Source: an uncultured Eggerthella sp. (GTDB lineage Bacteria; Actinomycetota; Coriobacteriia; Coriobacteriales; Eggerthellaceae). Taken from it: a stretch of 45,529 nt of DNA. Both the position numbers and the translations under genes were made by a program. Every line of letters starts with the position of its first letter. The stretch's first letter is position 1. The DNA is taken from contig URJE01000004.1 of assembly GCA_900547965.1 (NCBI GenBank), forward strand, positions 1 to 45,529, given 5' to 3'. Of this stretch, positions 16,821 through 25,529 are shown in pieces. The notes under the pieces were generated by a model. It searched no databases and was not told where the DNA came from. It saw only the letters and a list, made by a program, of their open reading frames with translations.

Positions 16821-16846
16821 GCGGGCAGGCAAAACTGCCTGCCCGC
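16821..16846. terminator. perfect 11-bp GC-rich hairpin between plsY and gpsA
   Basis: GCGGGCAGGCA (16821-16831) and TGCCTGCCCGC (16836-16846) pair perfectly around AAAC. Neither side has a real poly-T tail (minus strand TGTGTTTCGG), so it could be a weak terminator, a processing signal or an mRNA stability element that lowers plsY-gpsA read-through. Confidence 0.5.
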
Positions 16847-16860
16847 CAGATAAACTGCAT

Positions 16861-17559
16861 TTATGCCTTTTTCTTCGAGCCGATCCGGTTTTCCGTTCCG
16901 GCACGCAAACGGGCGATGTTTTCCCTGTGGGCCCACACGACGGTTAGGCCAACCAGCAAGCACAGCACAAAGGCAACGGGGTTGCCCCAGAAGAAGTACA
17001 GTGCGAAGAAGGGACACGCTGCGGCTGCCGCAATGGATCCTACGGAAACATATTTTGTTGCCACAACCAGAACAGCGAAAATCGCGATTTCAAGCAAGGC
17101 TCCAACAGGACCAAACGCGGAAAATAAGCAGCCAACGGCAACAGCGATGCCCTTGCCTCCCTTAAAACCCAACCAAGGACAAAAAATATGACCTAGAGTG
17201 CAGCCAAGGAACGCTACCGCAAGACAAACCTGCTCGATATAAAGAAATGGATTCGGTGAACCGCCGAACGTCTGAACGAATTCCACAACAGCAAGCACAT
17301 TGCCGGGAAGCACTTGGGTGCCGAACGCCGCAGCAATAAGCCCTGCGACTATGCCCTTTCCGAAATCAAGAACGAATACAGCGTATCCACCCACTTTTCC
17401 CATGGTGCGAATGGCGTTAGTGGTGCCAATGTTGCCCGAGCCATGCTCACGCAAATCGGTGTGATAAAACACTCGCGAGATTATGACTCCCCATGGAATG
17501 GAACCCAGTAAAAACGAAATAACAAGCAGTAAGGCCAACTGACCTAAAACCGTCAACAT
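16861..17559 (-). CDS. plsY: acyl-phosphate glycerol-3-phosphate acyltransferase
   Basis: PlsY transfers a fatty acyl group from acyl-phosphate to glycerol 3-phosphate, the first step of phospholipid synthesis, in the cytoplasmic membrane. All three conserved loops are visible: GSGNIGTTNAIRTMGK (about residue 40), GHIFCPWLGFKGGKGIAVAVG (about 122-142) and AHRENIARLRAGTENRIG near the end. About seven hydrophobic segments alternate with them. The 232 residues exceed the usual 200 because of an extra stretch around residues 88-108 (FVQTFGGSPNPFLYIEQ). The ATG at 17559 is 6 bases after the der stop. Together with gpsA and plsC nearby this gives the path from DHAP to phosphatidate, lacking only plsX. 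Confidence 0.96.
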   Translation of the reverse strand: MLTVLGQLALLLVISFLLGSIPWGVIISRVFYHTDLREHGSGNIGTTNAIRTMGKVGGYAVFVLDFGKGIVAGLIAAAFGTQVLPGNVLAVVEFVQTFGGSPNPFLYIEQVCLAVAFLGCTLGHIFCPWLGFKGGKGIAVAVGCLFSAFGPVGALLEIAIFAVLVVATKYVSVGSIAAAAACPFFALYFFWGNPVAFVLCLLVGLTVVWAHRENIARLRAGTENRIGSKKKA

Positions 17560-17565
17560 CGACTG

Positions 17566-18876
17566 TTAATCCTTCTTCTTGAACTTGAGGTTGATTGGAG
17601 TACCGGTGAAATCAAACGTGGAACGCATCCTGTTTTCCAGATAGCGCTCGAACGAAGGCTCAACCAGGTCGGGATGATTGCAGAAAAACGTAAAGAACGG
17701 GGGCTGTACACCGGTTTGAGTAACGTACTTCAACTTCAAAATACGCTTGCCCTTGGAAATGGTGTGACCGAACTCGCGAATATCCTGAAGCCAGTTGTTG
17801 AGGCGGCTTGTAGAGATGCTCTTAGAGTAATTGGAGTACGCTTCGTTGATGGCACCCCAGATGCGCTGAACGTTTTTGCCGGAAAGCGCAGAAATGGCGA
17901 TAACCGGGGCATATCCTACGAATTTGAGGCGGTCTTCGATGCGTTCACGCACTTCAGCCTTTGCATCCGGACCTTCCACCAAATCCCACTTGTTCAGCAC
18001 TACGACCATAGCGCAGCCGCGCTCAGCTGCCATACCAGCAACTCGCTGGTCCTGGTCGGTAAGGCCGATAGTAGAGTCGATTACCAAAAGAACGACTTCC
18101 GCACGATCGATGGCGCGCATGGCGCGCACGAAACCATAGTACTCAACGTCCTCGTCGATAACGCTCTTCTTACGCAGGCCTGCCGTATCGACGATGGTAT
18201 AGAACTGGCCCTCATGCTCCACCATAGTATCGATGGCATCACGCGTGGTGCCTGCAACGTTGGAAACGATAGAGCGATCATTGTTGGTGAGCTTGTTCGT
18301 CAAGGACGATTTACCGGCATTTGGGCGACCGATAATAGCTACGTTAATGGAGTCGATCCCCTCCTCTTCGTCGCTTTCCTCAGGGAACAGCGAAACGATT
18401 TCATCGAGCAAATCGCCCGTACCCGTACCGTGGAGGGCGGAAACAGGGCGCGGCTCTCCCAAACCCAGCTGCATAAATTCCCACATAGCGCTTTCATCGG
18501 CCGCGTTATCGAGCTTGTTTACCGAAAGAAGCACTGGCTTATTGCTTCGACGCAAGATATTGGCGACAGCCTGATCGTCCGCGTTAACACCAGTTTGACC
18601 ATCAACCAAGAAAATGATGACGTCTGCCTCATCGGCTGCGGTAAGAGCCTGGGCGGTAATGGAGCCCTGGAACACATCGTCGCCACCCATTTCGATGCCA
18701 CCGGTGTCGATAATCTTGAAGTCGCGGCCATTCCAGTCCGCCTCATGATAAGAACGATCGCGCGTCACGCCGCGCATTTCGTGAACAATAGCTTCGTTGT
18801 TTTCCGCAAGGCGGTTCACCAAGGTGGATTTGCCCACATTGGGGCGACCAACAATGGCCACGATTGGCAAGCTCAT
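17566..18876 (-). CDS. der: ribosome-assembly GTPase Der (EngA)
   Basis: Der has two tandem GTPase domains and is needed for 50S subunit maturation. The first domain carries GRPNVGKSTLVNRL, GVTRDRSYHEADW, DTGGIE and NKLD; the second carries GRPNAGKSSLTNKL, AGTTRDAIDTMVEH, DTAGLRKK and NKWD, followed by the KH-like C-terminal domain ending in FTGTPINLKFKKKD. A linker of about 10 acidic residues (EESDEEEGID) separates the two. The 436-residue length is normal. The ATG at 18876 follows AGGAG; the frame could extend 22 codons but has no sense upstream. It lies between trmB (116 bases) and plsY (6 bases). Confidence 0.97.
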   Translation of the reverse strand: MSLPIVAIVGRPNVGKSTLVNRLAENNEAIVHEMRGVTRDRSYHEADWNGRDFKIIDTGGIEMGGDDVFQGSITAQALTAADEADVIIFLVDGQTGVNADDQAVANILRRSNKPVLLSVNKLDNAADESAMWEFMQLGLGEPRPVSALHGTGTGDLLDEIVSLFPEESDEEEGIDSINVAIIGRPNAGKSSLTNKLTNNDRSIVSNVAGTTRDAIDTMVEHEGQFYTIVDTAGLRKKSVIDEDVEYYGFVRAMRAIDRAEVVLLVIDSTIGLTDQDQRVAGMAAERGCAMVVVLNKWDLVEGPDAKAEVRERIEDRLKFVGYAPVIAISALSGKNVQRIWGAINEAYSNYSKSISTSRLNNWLQDIREFGHTISKGKRILKLKYVTQTGVQPPFFTFFCNHPDLVEPSFERYLENRMRSTFDFTGTPINLKFKKKD

Positions 18877-18992
18877 TCTTGCTCCTAACATTGCTGAAGG
18901 TAACCTTATTAAGGATTCAGGATACCACTCACCCGAACCCACGATTTGACCACCCCATCAGCAGCACGGGATAAACACGCCTTCCCTATGAG

Positions 18993-19844
18993 CTACACGA
19001 TGGGCTTCTTCCATTCGGGCAGACCACGAGCGCGGCGATTGCGATTGCGACCGCGCATATTTCGAACGCAACCCTGCATACCATGGGGAACATATTCCAT
19101 ATCCTCGAGATCGTCAGGCAAATAGCTCACCAACGAAAGAGGGGCAGTCTGCTGAACTGTTTCGGGCTCGGGGCCAGCAACGGCGGCAAATCCATGAACT
19201 GATGCGCCTTGGGCCACAAGTTTCTGCTCATAGCCGCTCCAGGGCTCATCGGGAAACAACGAACGAACATCGTCGGTATCCCACAGCAATTCGTAACCAG
19301 CCAGCTCAATCTGGGTAAGCGAAAATTCATGCATGGGCATGCTATCGGTGCGTAAACGCAAAGGCGCACCCTTTGTCAAGAGCGGACGATACGCCATAAG
19401 ACGATCCAAATAGGTAAGACGCAAAGGCGCTTTCTTTTTCTTGGGAAACGGCGTGGGGAAATTCAGAAGGATAGCAGAAAGCTCTCCTTCGGCAAAAAAG
19501 TCCGAAAGATCGCGATCTTCTTCGTTAAACACGAAAACCGCATTGGTGACCCCTTGGGCTATAGCGCGCTCGGCACAACGAACCACGCATACACCGTCTA
19601 CGTCAATGCCGATGAACAGCGTATCAGGCCGCGCAGCAGCGCACTCAACGGTGTACTCCCCCTTTCCGCAGCCTAAATCCAGCACAACATGCTTATACGA
19701 ATCGACGCGAAAGCCTTCATGGGGGGCCCACTGGTTCCACCGACCGCGCCAACCCAATGGATTCGGCTCGTAGGATTGGGTGGCACCAGCAAGACGATCT
19801 TCAAGAGAGAAGCCTTTGTTCAGACGGGATCGGGTAGTTCGCAT
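18993..19844 (-). CDS. trmB: tRNA (guanine-N7)-methyltransferase, TrmB-like
   Basis: TrmB makes m7G at position 46 of tRNA. The SAM-binding motif VVLDLGCGKGEYTVECAAARPD and IGIDVDGVCVVRCAERA are followed by the family motif NFPTPFPKKKKAPLRLTYLDRL, where most TrmB proteins read NFSDPWPK. The replacement Asp to Thr in that motif is unusual. The protein has 283 residues; a C-terminal extension of about 80 residues ends in a very basic RNMRGRNRNRRARGLPEWKK tail, probably RNA-binding. The ATG at 19844 is chosen over upstream starts because GGAG lies about 10 bases before it and the protein then begins at the basic MRTTRSRLNKG. The call could also be a close TrmB paralogue. Confidence 0.82.
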   Translation of the reverse strand: MRTTRSRLNKGFSLEDRLAGATQSYEPNPLGWRGRWNQWAPHEGFRVDSYKHVVLDLGCGKGEYTVECAAARPDTLFIGIDVDGVCVVRCAERAIAQGVTNAVFVFNEEDRDLSDFFAEGELSAILLNFPTPFPKKKKAPLRLTYLDRLMAYRPLLTKGAPLRLRTDSMPMHEFSLTQIELAGYELLWDTDDVRSLFPDEPWSGYEQKLVAQGASVHGFAAVAGPEPETVQQTAPLSLVSYLPDDLEDMEYVPHGMQGCVRNMRGRNRNRRARGLPEWKKPIV

Positions 19845-19908
19845 TGCGGCAATAACTCCAAACAAGAACAGAACAAGCAGCGGCAAGCAGCCCCCAGAAA
19901 AGGAGAAG

Positions 19909-20754
19909 CTACAGCTCGCTCAGATAACGGACAACGCTTTCGATCTGATTATCGGGCGTGGAAGCTCCTGCGCTCACGCCCACGACATGGCATTCGTCAA
20001 ACCATGACGGATCGATTTCATCAGCACGCTCGATATGATGAGCGCGGGAACAATGCTGCGCGCAAATTTCAAAAAGACGCGTAGTGTTCGACGAATTGCG
20101 GCCGCCGATTACCACCATGGCATCCACCTGCTCTGCAAGCTCGACAGCAGAGAGCTGGCGTTGCGTCGTCGCAAAGCAGATGGTGTCTTTCACCTCAAGG
20201 TCGAGATGGAGCTCTTCGAGCTCCATCAGAACCTCTTCAAAGCGTTCACGAGATTGGGTGGTTTGAACAACCACGCCAACCCTACCCGACAAATCGGAAG
20301 GAATGTCTTCGGGCGAACCAACAATCGTACAGCGGCCACCGGCAACACGGGCATGAGCGGAGATCCCCTCCACTTCAGGGTGGCCAGCTTCACCCACCAC
20401 CAAAACATGACGGCCTTCTTTGGCGAGTTTCGCCGCAGCGCGCTGGGCGCGCATAACGTGCGGGCACGTTGCGTCGATTACCGCAAAGCCTCGCTGCTCG
20501 ATATCATCGATAATCTGAGGCACCACTCCGTGCGAGCGAATAACCACACCATCTGCATGAATGCTGTCGACCGAATCGGCAACGCAAATGCCACGCTCCT
20601 CAAGCTCGGCAACAACGCCGGGATTGTGGATAAGAGGTCCAAGCGTACACACCGAACCGCCCGCCTCTGCCGCCTTGAGAGTCATATCGAGCGCGCGCTG
20701 CACACCATAGCAAGCGCCCGCATAAGCAGCCTTCACGACTTTGAGTTTACCCAT
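19909..20754 (-). CDS. ispH: 4-hydroxy-3-methylbut-2-enyl diphosphate reductase
   Basis: IspH makes IPP and DMAPP in the last step of the MEP isoprenoid pathway and holds a [4Fe-4S] cluster. The three cluster cysteines are in GACYGVQRA (about residue 14), IDATCPHVMRAQ and KDTICFATTQRQ. The proton-donor glutamate lies in GEAGHPEVEGI, and RSHGV and GGRNSSNTTRLFEIC are the other conserved parts. The 281-residue length is normal. The ATG at 20754 follows AAGGAG, 4 bases past the plsC stop. The neighbour order cmk-plsC-ispH is common in Firmicutes and actinobacteria, which sometimes also fuse ispH with ribosomal S1; no S1 domain is seen here. Confidence 0.97.
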   Translation of the reverse strand: MGKLKVVKAAYAGACYGVQRALDMTLKAAEAGGSVCTLGPLIHNPGVVAELEERGICVADSVDSIHADGVVIRSHGVVPQIIDDIEQRGFAVIDATCPHVMRAQRAAAKLAKEGRHVLVVGEAGHPEVEGISAHARVAGGRCTIVGSPEDIPSDLSGRVGVVVQTTQSRERFEEVLMELEELHLDLEVKDTICFATTQRQLSAVELAEQVDAMVVIGGRNSSNTTRLFEICAQHCSRAHHIERADEIDPSWFDECHVVGVSAGASTPDNQIESVVRYLSEL

Positions 20755-20758
20755 GGCG

Positions 20759-21589
20759 TTACTCCTTATCGGAATAGTCAGGCAACGTTGCGGGATCGAA
20801 TGCCGAAATGGGATGCTCGGCAAATACCTGAGAGTAGTCTTTCGAATCAGGGAACAGCTCCACCATGTCAACTTCTTCCGGCTTGCAGCCTTTCGTAAGC
20901 GCATATGCCTCGCGCATCACATACCACGAGCAACCGTCCATGCGCTCATCTTTGGGAAGGAAGTCGAACGATGAAAGTGCAACAGGTGCGCCAAAGCGCG
21001 CAGTAATACGCGGAAAGCGCACACGTTGCCCCTTTTGCTTCACCTTGCTCACGTTCTCCAAACCCAAAGGAATAAGGGGCGCCTTGCCCATTCGAGCAAT
21101 AAGAGCTGCGCCACCGTGCAATTCTGGGGCAGCACTCCCTTTGCCACGCCTCGTTCCTTCAGGGAAAATGCCAACCCATTCCCCGTTCTTCAGCATACGA
21201 GCAGCACGCTTCAAAGCCGTTCGATCAGCGCTACCCCGCTTAATAGGGAAAGCGCCGACGCTCGAGATAACCATGCCCAAGAATCCCTTGCCCGCACGAA
21301 ACAGAGAATCGCGGGCGATCAGGCGCACCCACCCTTTGGGACGAACCGAAAGGAACATGATGATAACGTCGAGGTACGAATAGTGAGGCGAAACCAAAAT
21401 AGCGCCAGTCGTCTTACCAGCAAAGGCGTCTACGATTTCCTTGCCTTCTACGCGAAAGCGAAACAGCACCTTGCACAGAAGGCTAAACAAACCCGAAAGG
21501 AACACCGCAATGCCATGGGGAATGCGATTGTCCTGACTGTTCCCGGAAAGAGGACGATCCCAATACTCTTCATGAATGTTAAAGGCCAT
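20759..21589 (-). CDS. plsC: 1-acyl-sn-glycerol-3-phosphate acyltransferase
   Basis: PlsC adds the second acyl chain to lysophosphatidic acid to make phosphatidic acid at the membrane. The catalytic HX4D motif is SPHYSYLDVI (about residue 70), followed by FPIKRGSADRTALKRA, the glycerol-phosphate binding FPEGTRRGKG and the late APLIPLGLENV. A hydrophobic stretch near residues 26-40 may anchor it. The 276 residues include about 55 extra at the C-terminus (after PKDERMDG) that are acidic and of unknown role. The ATG at 21589 shares its A with the cmk stop (TAATG). It continues the lipid pathway begun by gpsA and plsY. Confidence 0.94.
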   Translation of the reverse strand: MAFNIHEEYWDRPLSGNSQDNRIPHGIAVFLSGLFSLLCKVLFRFRVEGKEIVDAFAGKTTGAILVSPHYSYLDVIIMFLSVRPKGWVRLIARDSLFRAGKGFLGMVISSVGAFPIKRGSADRTALKRAARMLKNGEWVGIFPEGTRRGKGSAAPELHGGAALIARMGKAPLIPLGLENVSKVKQKGQRVRFPRITARFGAPVALSSFDFLPKDERMDGCSWYVMREAYALTKGCKPEEVDMVELFPDSKDYSQVFAEHPISAFDPATLPDYSDKE

Positions 21590-22266
21590 TAAAGCGCCAT
21601 CCTTGCTCGAGCCAAACCGCAGATAGAGCCAATAACTTCCTCCACATGCATACTGGAAGAATCAAGCAAAACCGCATCTTTCGCAGGGCGCAAAGGCGCT
21701 GTATCGCGACTCGAGTCAAGCTCATCCCTGCGAATAATATCTGCAAGCACTTCTTGATAATCGATGGAGCCAATTCCCCTATCGGCGTTTTGACGAACAC
21801 GACGATGCGCGCGCTCCTCAGCGGATGCGGTAAGGAACACCTTTACTTCGGCATTGGGGAAAACCTCGGTTCCGATATCGCGGCCTTCCACCACGTAATT
21901 GCCCTCCGAACCAATGCGGCGCTGCTGATCAACCAACGCCTGGCGTACGGCAGGAACAGCAGAAACAGCAGAAACGGATCGATCTATCTCAGCGGTGCGA
22001 ATAACACCAGTTACCTCGACGCCATCGACAAACACACGACGAGGAACAGGTTCGCCCTGCTCATGGCGGAAACTGATCGTGCAGGCATATGCAAGGGCCC
22101 CTACCGCTTCGGCATCTTCCAGGGAAACGCCATCATGCAGCGCACGCCATGCAACCGCACGATACATAGCACCCGTATCCAGACACGAAAAACCCAACTC
22201 TTTCGCTACAGCCTTTGCAACGGTTGACTTTCCTGCCCCTGAGGGACCGTCAATCGCTATGATCAT
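21589..22266 (-). CDS. cmk: cytidylate kinase
   Basis: Cmk phosphorylates CMP and dCMP. The P-loop is IAIDGPSGAGKSTVAKA at the very start, followed by DTGAMYRAVAW, the VVEGRDIGTEVFPNAEVKVFLTAS segment and RRDELDSSRDTAPLRPA, all diagnostic. The 225-residue length is normal. The ATG at 22266 abuts the aroA stop, and its own stop overlaps plsC. The aroA-cmk adjacency is widespread in bacteria. A serine/alanine/valine-rich repeat-like stretch (SVSAVSAVPAVR) interrupts the CMP-binding region, which is slightly unusual in composition but in frame. Confidence 0.97.
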   Translation of the reverse strand: MIIAIDGPSGAGKSTVAKAVAKELGFSCLDTGAMYRAVAWRALHDGVSLEDAEAVGALAYACTISFRHEQGEPVPRRVFVDGVEVTGVIRTAEIDRSVSAVSAVPAVRQALVDQQRRIGSEGNYVVEGRDIGTEVFPNAEVKVFLTASAEERAHRRVRQNADRGIGSIDYQEVLADIIRRDELDSSRDTAPLRPAKDAVLLDSSSMHVEEVIGSICGLARARMAL

Positions 22267-23589
22267 CTACGCCAATCCTTTCAAACATTCAAGAAACGTG
22301 GGGAAGCTGACAGAGACACTGTCGAAATCGATAATATCAACCGGCGTATCGGAGCACAGTCCAACCAAAGACCAAGTCATGGCAAGGCGATGGTCCTTAC
22401 GCGAGTCGAATACGAGACCCTGGGGAACCTGCAAGCCGGGTTGGCCCTCAATGTACAGATCGTCATTTTCAGCCCAAGCATTTACACCCAGCTGATCCAA
22501 GCCTTCAATAATAGCGGTAAGGCGATTCGATTCCTTCTTGGTAAGTTCGCTCACCCCACGGAAAACCGTGATCCCAGCAGCATGGGCCGCAACCAACGCC
22601 AGAACAGGAATCTCATCGATCTCTGAGGCAATGTGCTGAGAGGGGATTTCGCAACCTATCAACTTATCGGTATACGATGCCTCGATAATACCTATCGGCT
22701 CCTTGCCTTCTGCGGTGAGGTAACGCACCTCGATGGAGGCGCCCATACGCTCAAGCGTACGAATGAAACCGACGCGGCCGGGATTGAGGCTAACGTTCTC
22801 GATCTGAATGGAACTGCCCTTCTTCAAGAGAGCAGCGCAGATCAGGAACGCCGCCGACGAGGGATCACCTGGAACATCGACCTCTGAAGCGGAAAGCACA
22901 ACAGGGCCCTCAACCGAAGCGCGGCGAAACGCATGTTCTACTTTTACGCCGAACTCGGGCAACATCAATTCCGTATGGTTGCGTGAAACGGCAGGCTCGT
23001 TGATGGTCGTGGTGCCCTTGGCCCCCAAACCAGCTAAGAGAACCGAGGTCTTCAGCTGCGCCGAAGCCATAGGCGAGTCGTATGTGATGGCTTTGAGATT
23101 CGGAGTGCCGATTTCCGTCACCGGCAGGGTTTCGCACGCCTCGGGCTCAAAGCTAACCCCCATTTTCATCAAGGGCGCAATGATGCGACGCATCGGACGC
23201 TTCTGAAGCGACTCGTCGCCCGTGATCTGAACGCGAATGTTCCATGGCGCCAAAATACCCATAAGAAGTCGCGAGGTGGTGCCAGAGTTTCCGCAGTCGA
23301 TGGGACCTTCGGGCTGCTTAGGGCCTTCGGCGCCCCACCCCGTAACGCCACCAGCCAACGTACCGTCAACCTGACGCTCCAAGGAAACCTTTGCGCCCAA
23401 AGCGGAAACCGCGCCAATGGTTGAACGCACATCGGCAGAATCGAGAACCCCCGTCAAACGCGAGGTCCCCTCCGCCATGGCAGCGAACAGCACGGCGCGA
23501 TGGGATATGGATTTGTCGCCAGGAACACGTGCAGCCCCATCAAGAGGAGCGCCTAAAGGCTCGATGCGCGTAATGTTGGATTCGCTCAT
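22267..23589 (-). CDS. aroA: 3-phosphoshikimate 1-carboxyvinyltransferase (EPSP synthase)
   Basis: AroA joins phosphoenolpyruvate to shikimate 3-phosphate in the shikimate pathway. The family motifs are VPGDKSISHRAVLFAAMAEG near residue 20, DCGNSGTTSRLLMGIL, DESLQKRPMRRI, ASAQLKTSVLLAGL, DPSSAAFLICAALL and DHRLAMTWSLVGL near the end. GDKSISHR is followed by a class II-like rather than E. coli-like context. At 440 residues it is normal. The ATG at 23589 has AAGGAG about 11 bases upstream; a GTG three codons earlier sits too close to that site. tyrA lies 8 bases upstream, so the two aromatic amino-acid genes form a unit. Confidence 0.97.
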   Translation of the reverse strand: MSESNITRIEPLGAPLDGAARVPGDKSISHRAVLFAAMAEGTSRLTGVLDSADVRSTIGAVSALGAKVSLERQVDGTLAGGVTGWGAEGPKQPEGPIDCGNSGTTSRLLMGILAPWNIRVQITGDESLQKRPMRRIIAPLMKMGVSFEPEACETLPVTEIGTPNLKAITYDSPMASAQLKTSVLLAGLGAKGTTTINEPAVSRNHTELMLPEFGVKVEHAFRRASVEGPVVLSASEVDVPGDPSSAAFLICAALLKKGSSIQIENVSLNPGRVGFIRTLERMGASIEVRYLTAEGKEPIGIIEASYTDKLIGCEIPSQHIASEIDEIPVLALVAAHAAGITVFRGVSELTKKESNRLTAIIEGLDQLGVNAWAENDDLYIEGQPGLQVPQGLVFDSRKDHRLAMTWSLVGLCSDTPVDIIDFDSVSVSFPTFLECLKGLA

Positions 23590-23597
23590 GATATTCA

Positions 23598-24737
23598 CTA
23601 CTCCTTAGATAGAGGGTTGAAGGAAATGCTGAAACCAGCCTTGATAAGCTGAGTGGATAGCTTTCCGATATCGCCTTCGTCGGTAAGCACCATGTCGAGC
23701 ACAGCACTCGAAGACGTGATGTGGTCGATGTTGATGGACTGCACGTTGCAACCAACCTGGCTTGCGATAGTAGTGACCTCGGCGATGATGCCGGGGCGAT
23801 TGGTGAGTGGGATGCGCACTTCCAGCAAGTCTTCGGTTGCGGGAACCCATTTGGCGGGAATGGACCTACGGGCCTGCGCAGCTCGGTCGAGCAGCTTGGT
23901 GAACCCGGCCTTATCGCCTTCGCGCAACGTATCTGCATAACCACGCAAAATAGACCGCACCTCGTCAAGCCCCTCCACGATTGCCTCGCGGTTATCGAAG
24001 GCGATTCCTGTCCACAAAGCAGGAGAGCCTGCGGCGATGCGAGTAGAATCCTTAAATCCACCAGCAGCCAAACGGAACAGGGCTTCTTGATCGTCAGCAT
24101 GACGCACAGCGAGCTCCACCAGCGAAGATGCCACAAAGTGCGGCACGTGGCTTACGATAGCGACCGCTTCATCATGTTTATCGCGAGGCAGGGAAACCAC
24201 GCGCGCACCAAGACCCGCAAGCGTTTCATGAAGGTTGGCGTAATCGTCTGGCGATGTTTCCTCGTCGGGACACAGCACCCAATGAGCGCCTTTGAACATA
24301 TCTTCTCGCGCGCCTTCTATGCCGCTTTTCTCCGAACCTGCCATCGGGTGACCGGGAATATACTTTTCGGGATAACGCAAGAGCTCCTGCGCCTGTCGGC
24401 TCACGATCTTCTTCGTCGAACAGGCATCGGTTACCACGCCCTTGAAATCGCAGGCAGCAATGATGCGAAAGTATTCGTTTGCCACAGGAACGGGAGTGGC
24501 GATCATCACCAACTCGCAACCGCAAAGTACCGAACCCAGATCTTCACTGGAAACGTGGCCCTCGTCAATCCAACCGCGCTCTTGAGCCGCTTTGACCGCA
24601 TGCTCGGAAACGTCAATGCCCACAAGACGCGCATCGGGATATGCGTTGCGATACATTGCCGCAAACGATGATCCGATAAGTCCAAGACCGATAACGGCCA
24701 CTGAAGAAAAGTGCGTCTTCATAGCTAATTTGCTCAT
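23598..24737 (-). CDS. tyrA: prephenate dehydrogenase with C-terminal ACT domain
   Basis: This enzyme oxidises prephenate to 4-hydroxyphenylpyruvate for tyrosine synthesis. The NAD fold opens with VAVIGLGLIGSSFAAMYRN. The substrate motif HPMAGSEKSGIEGAREDMF and the catalytic SHVPHFVASSLVELAV follow. From about residue 300 the segment VRIPLTNRPGIIAEVTTIASQVGCNVQSINI is an ACT domain, which normally binds an amino acid (here probably tyrosine) for feedback control. The product has 379 residues. The start is not certain: ATG at 24737 and ATG at 24722 both lack a good ribosome site. A TAGAAT box lies about 30 bases upstream of the first but has no -35 partner. Confidence 0.93.
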   Translation of the reverse strand: MSKLAMKTHFSSVAVIGLGLIGSSFAAMYRNAYPDARLVGIDVSEHAVKAAQERGWIDEGHVSSEDLGSVLCGCELVMIATPVPVANEYFRIIAACDFKGVVTDACSTKKIVSRQAQELLRYPEKYIPGHPMAGSEKSGIEGAREDMFKGAHWVLCPDEETSPDDYANLHETLAGLGARVVSLPRDKHDEAVAIVSHVPHFVASSLVELAVRHADDQEALFRLAAGGFKDSTRIAAGSPALWTGIAFDNREAIVEGLDEVRSILRGYADTLREGDKAGFTKLLDRAAQARRSIPAKWVPATEDLLEVRIPLTNRPGIIAEVTTIASQVGCNVQSINIDHITSSSAVLDMVLTDEGDIGKLSTQLIKAGFSISFNPLSKE

Positions 24738-24777
24738 TTCTGATAGCGGTTTGTTCGTGTGGATGATTCTACCACGC

Positions 24778-25521
24778 CTATCTGGCGGCCTGTTCAAGTG
24801 CCACAACCTCTTGCGGGCTGAGCACACGATATTTCCCTTCGGGCAGATCACCCAGATCAAGGGGGCCAAACGACTCGCGATGCAAACGAAGCACAGGATG
24901 GCCAATCGCTTCGAGCATACGCTTCACTTGGCGCTTTCGGCCTTCATGGATGGTAATTTCCACAAACGCGTTCTTCCCCTTGCGGCCAGCCAGGGAAACC
25001 ACAGCGGGCTGCGTCATGCCGTCTTCCAGCTCCACCCCGTGACGCAAACGGCTAAGGGCTTTTTCGCTCGGTGTGCCCTTCACCAAGGCACGGTAGGTTT
25101 TATCGACATGACGAGAGGGATGCAAAACGGCATTGCCCAACTCCCCATCGGTGGAAAACAGCAAGAGTCCTGTAGTGTCGAAGTCTAAGCGTCCTAACGG
25201 ATACAAGCCGGGGACTTCGTCGCAAGGAACCAGCTCCGCAACGCAGGGGCGTCCTTGAGGATCTTTCATGGAGGTCAGAAAGCCTGCCGGCTTATTGAGC
25301 ATCAACGTAACCGCTTGGTTCGGCTTGCAAACGGGAACCCCGTCCAAGCTCACCTCGTCAACAGAAGGATCAACCTTGGTGCCAAGTTCAGTCACCACAT
25401 TCCCGTTCACGGAAACTCGTCCCGCTTCGATGATCTTCTCGCATGCGCGACGGCTGGCTACACCGGCCCGTGCCAAGAACTTTTGCAGGCGCACTTGACC
25501 AACCTGTTCGTTTTCCTGCAC
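24778..25521 (-). CDS. rluB: ribosomal large/small subunit pseudouridine synthase (RluB/RsuA family)
   Basis: The enzyme isomerises uridine in rRNA. An N-terminal S4 RNA-binding domain is visible (RLQKFLARAGVASRRACEKIIEAGRVSVNG), then LMLNKPAGFLTS, the catalytic GLYPLGRLDFDTTGLLLFSTDGEL (Asp in GRLD), KTYRALVKG and the C-terminal IHEGRKRQVKRMLEAIGHPVLRL. The 247-residue length and domain order fit RluB. The start is a GTG at 25521 preceded by AGGGG. The gene sits directly after scpB, a conserved scpA-scpB-rluB order in Gram-positive bacteria. Confidence 0.95.
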   Translation of the reverse strand: MQENEQVGQVRLQKFLARAGVASRRACEKIIEAGRVSVNGNVVTELGTKVDPSVDEVSLDGVPVCKPNQAVTLMLNKPAGFLTSMKDPQGRPCVAELVPCDEVPGLYPLGRLDFDTTGLLLFSTDGELGNAVLHPSRHVDKTYRALVKGTPSEKALSRLRHGVELEDGMTQPAVVSLAGRKGKNAFVEITIHEGRKRQVKRMLEAIGHPVLRLHRESFGPLDLGDLPEGKYRVLSPQEVVALEQAAR

Positions 25522-25529
25522 GTCAGCCC

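Noticed and set aside
24738..24905. 56-codon N-terminal extension of TyrA
   Set aside because: It runs into the rluB end, is rich in Cys, Trp and Arg, and precedes the NAD motif by more than any family member I know.
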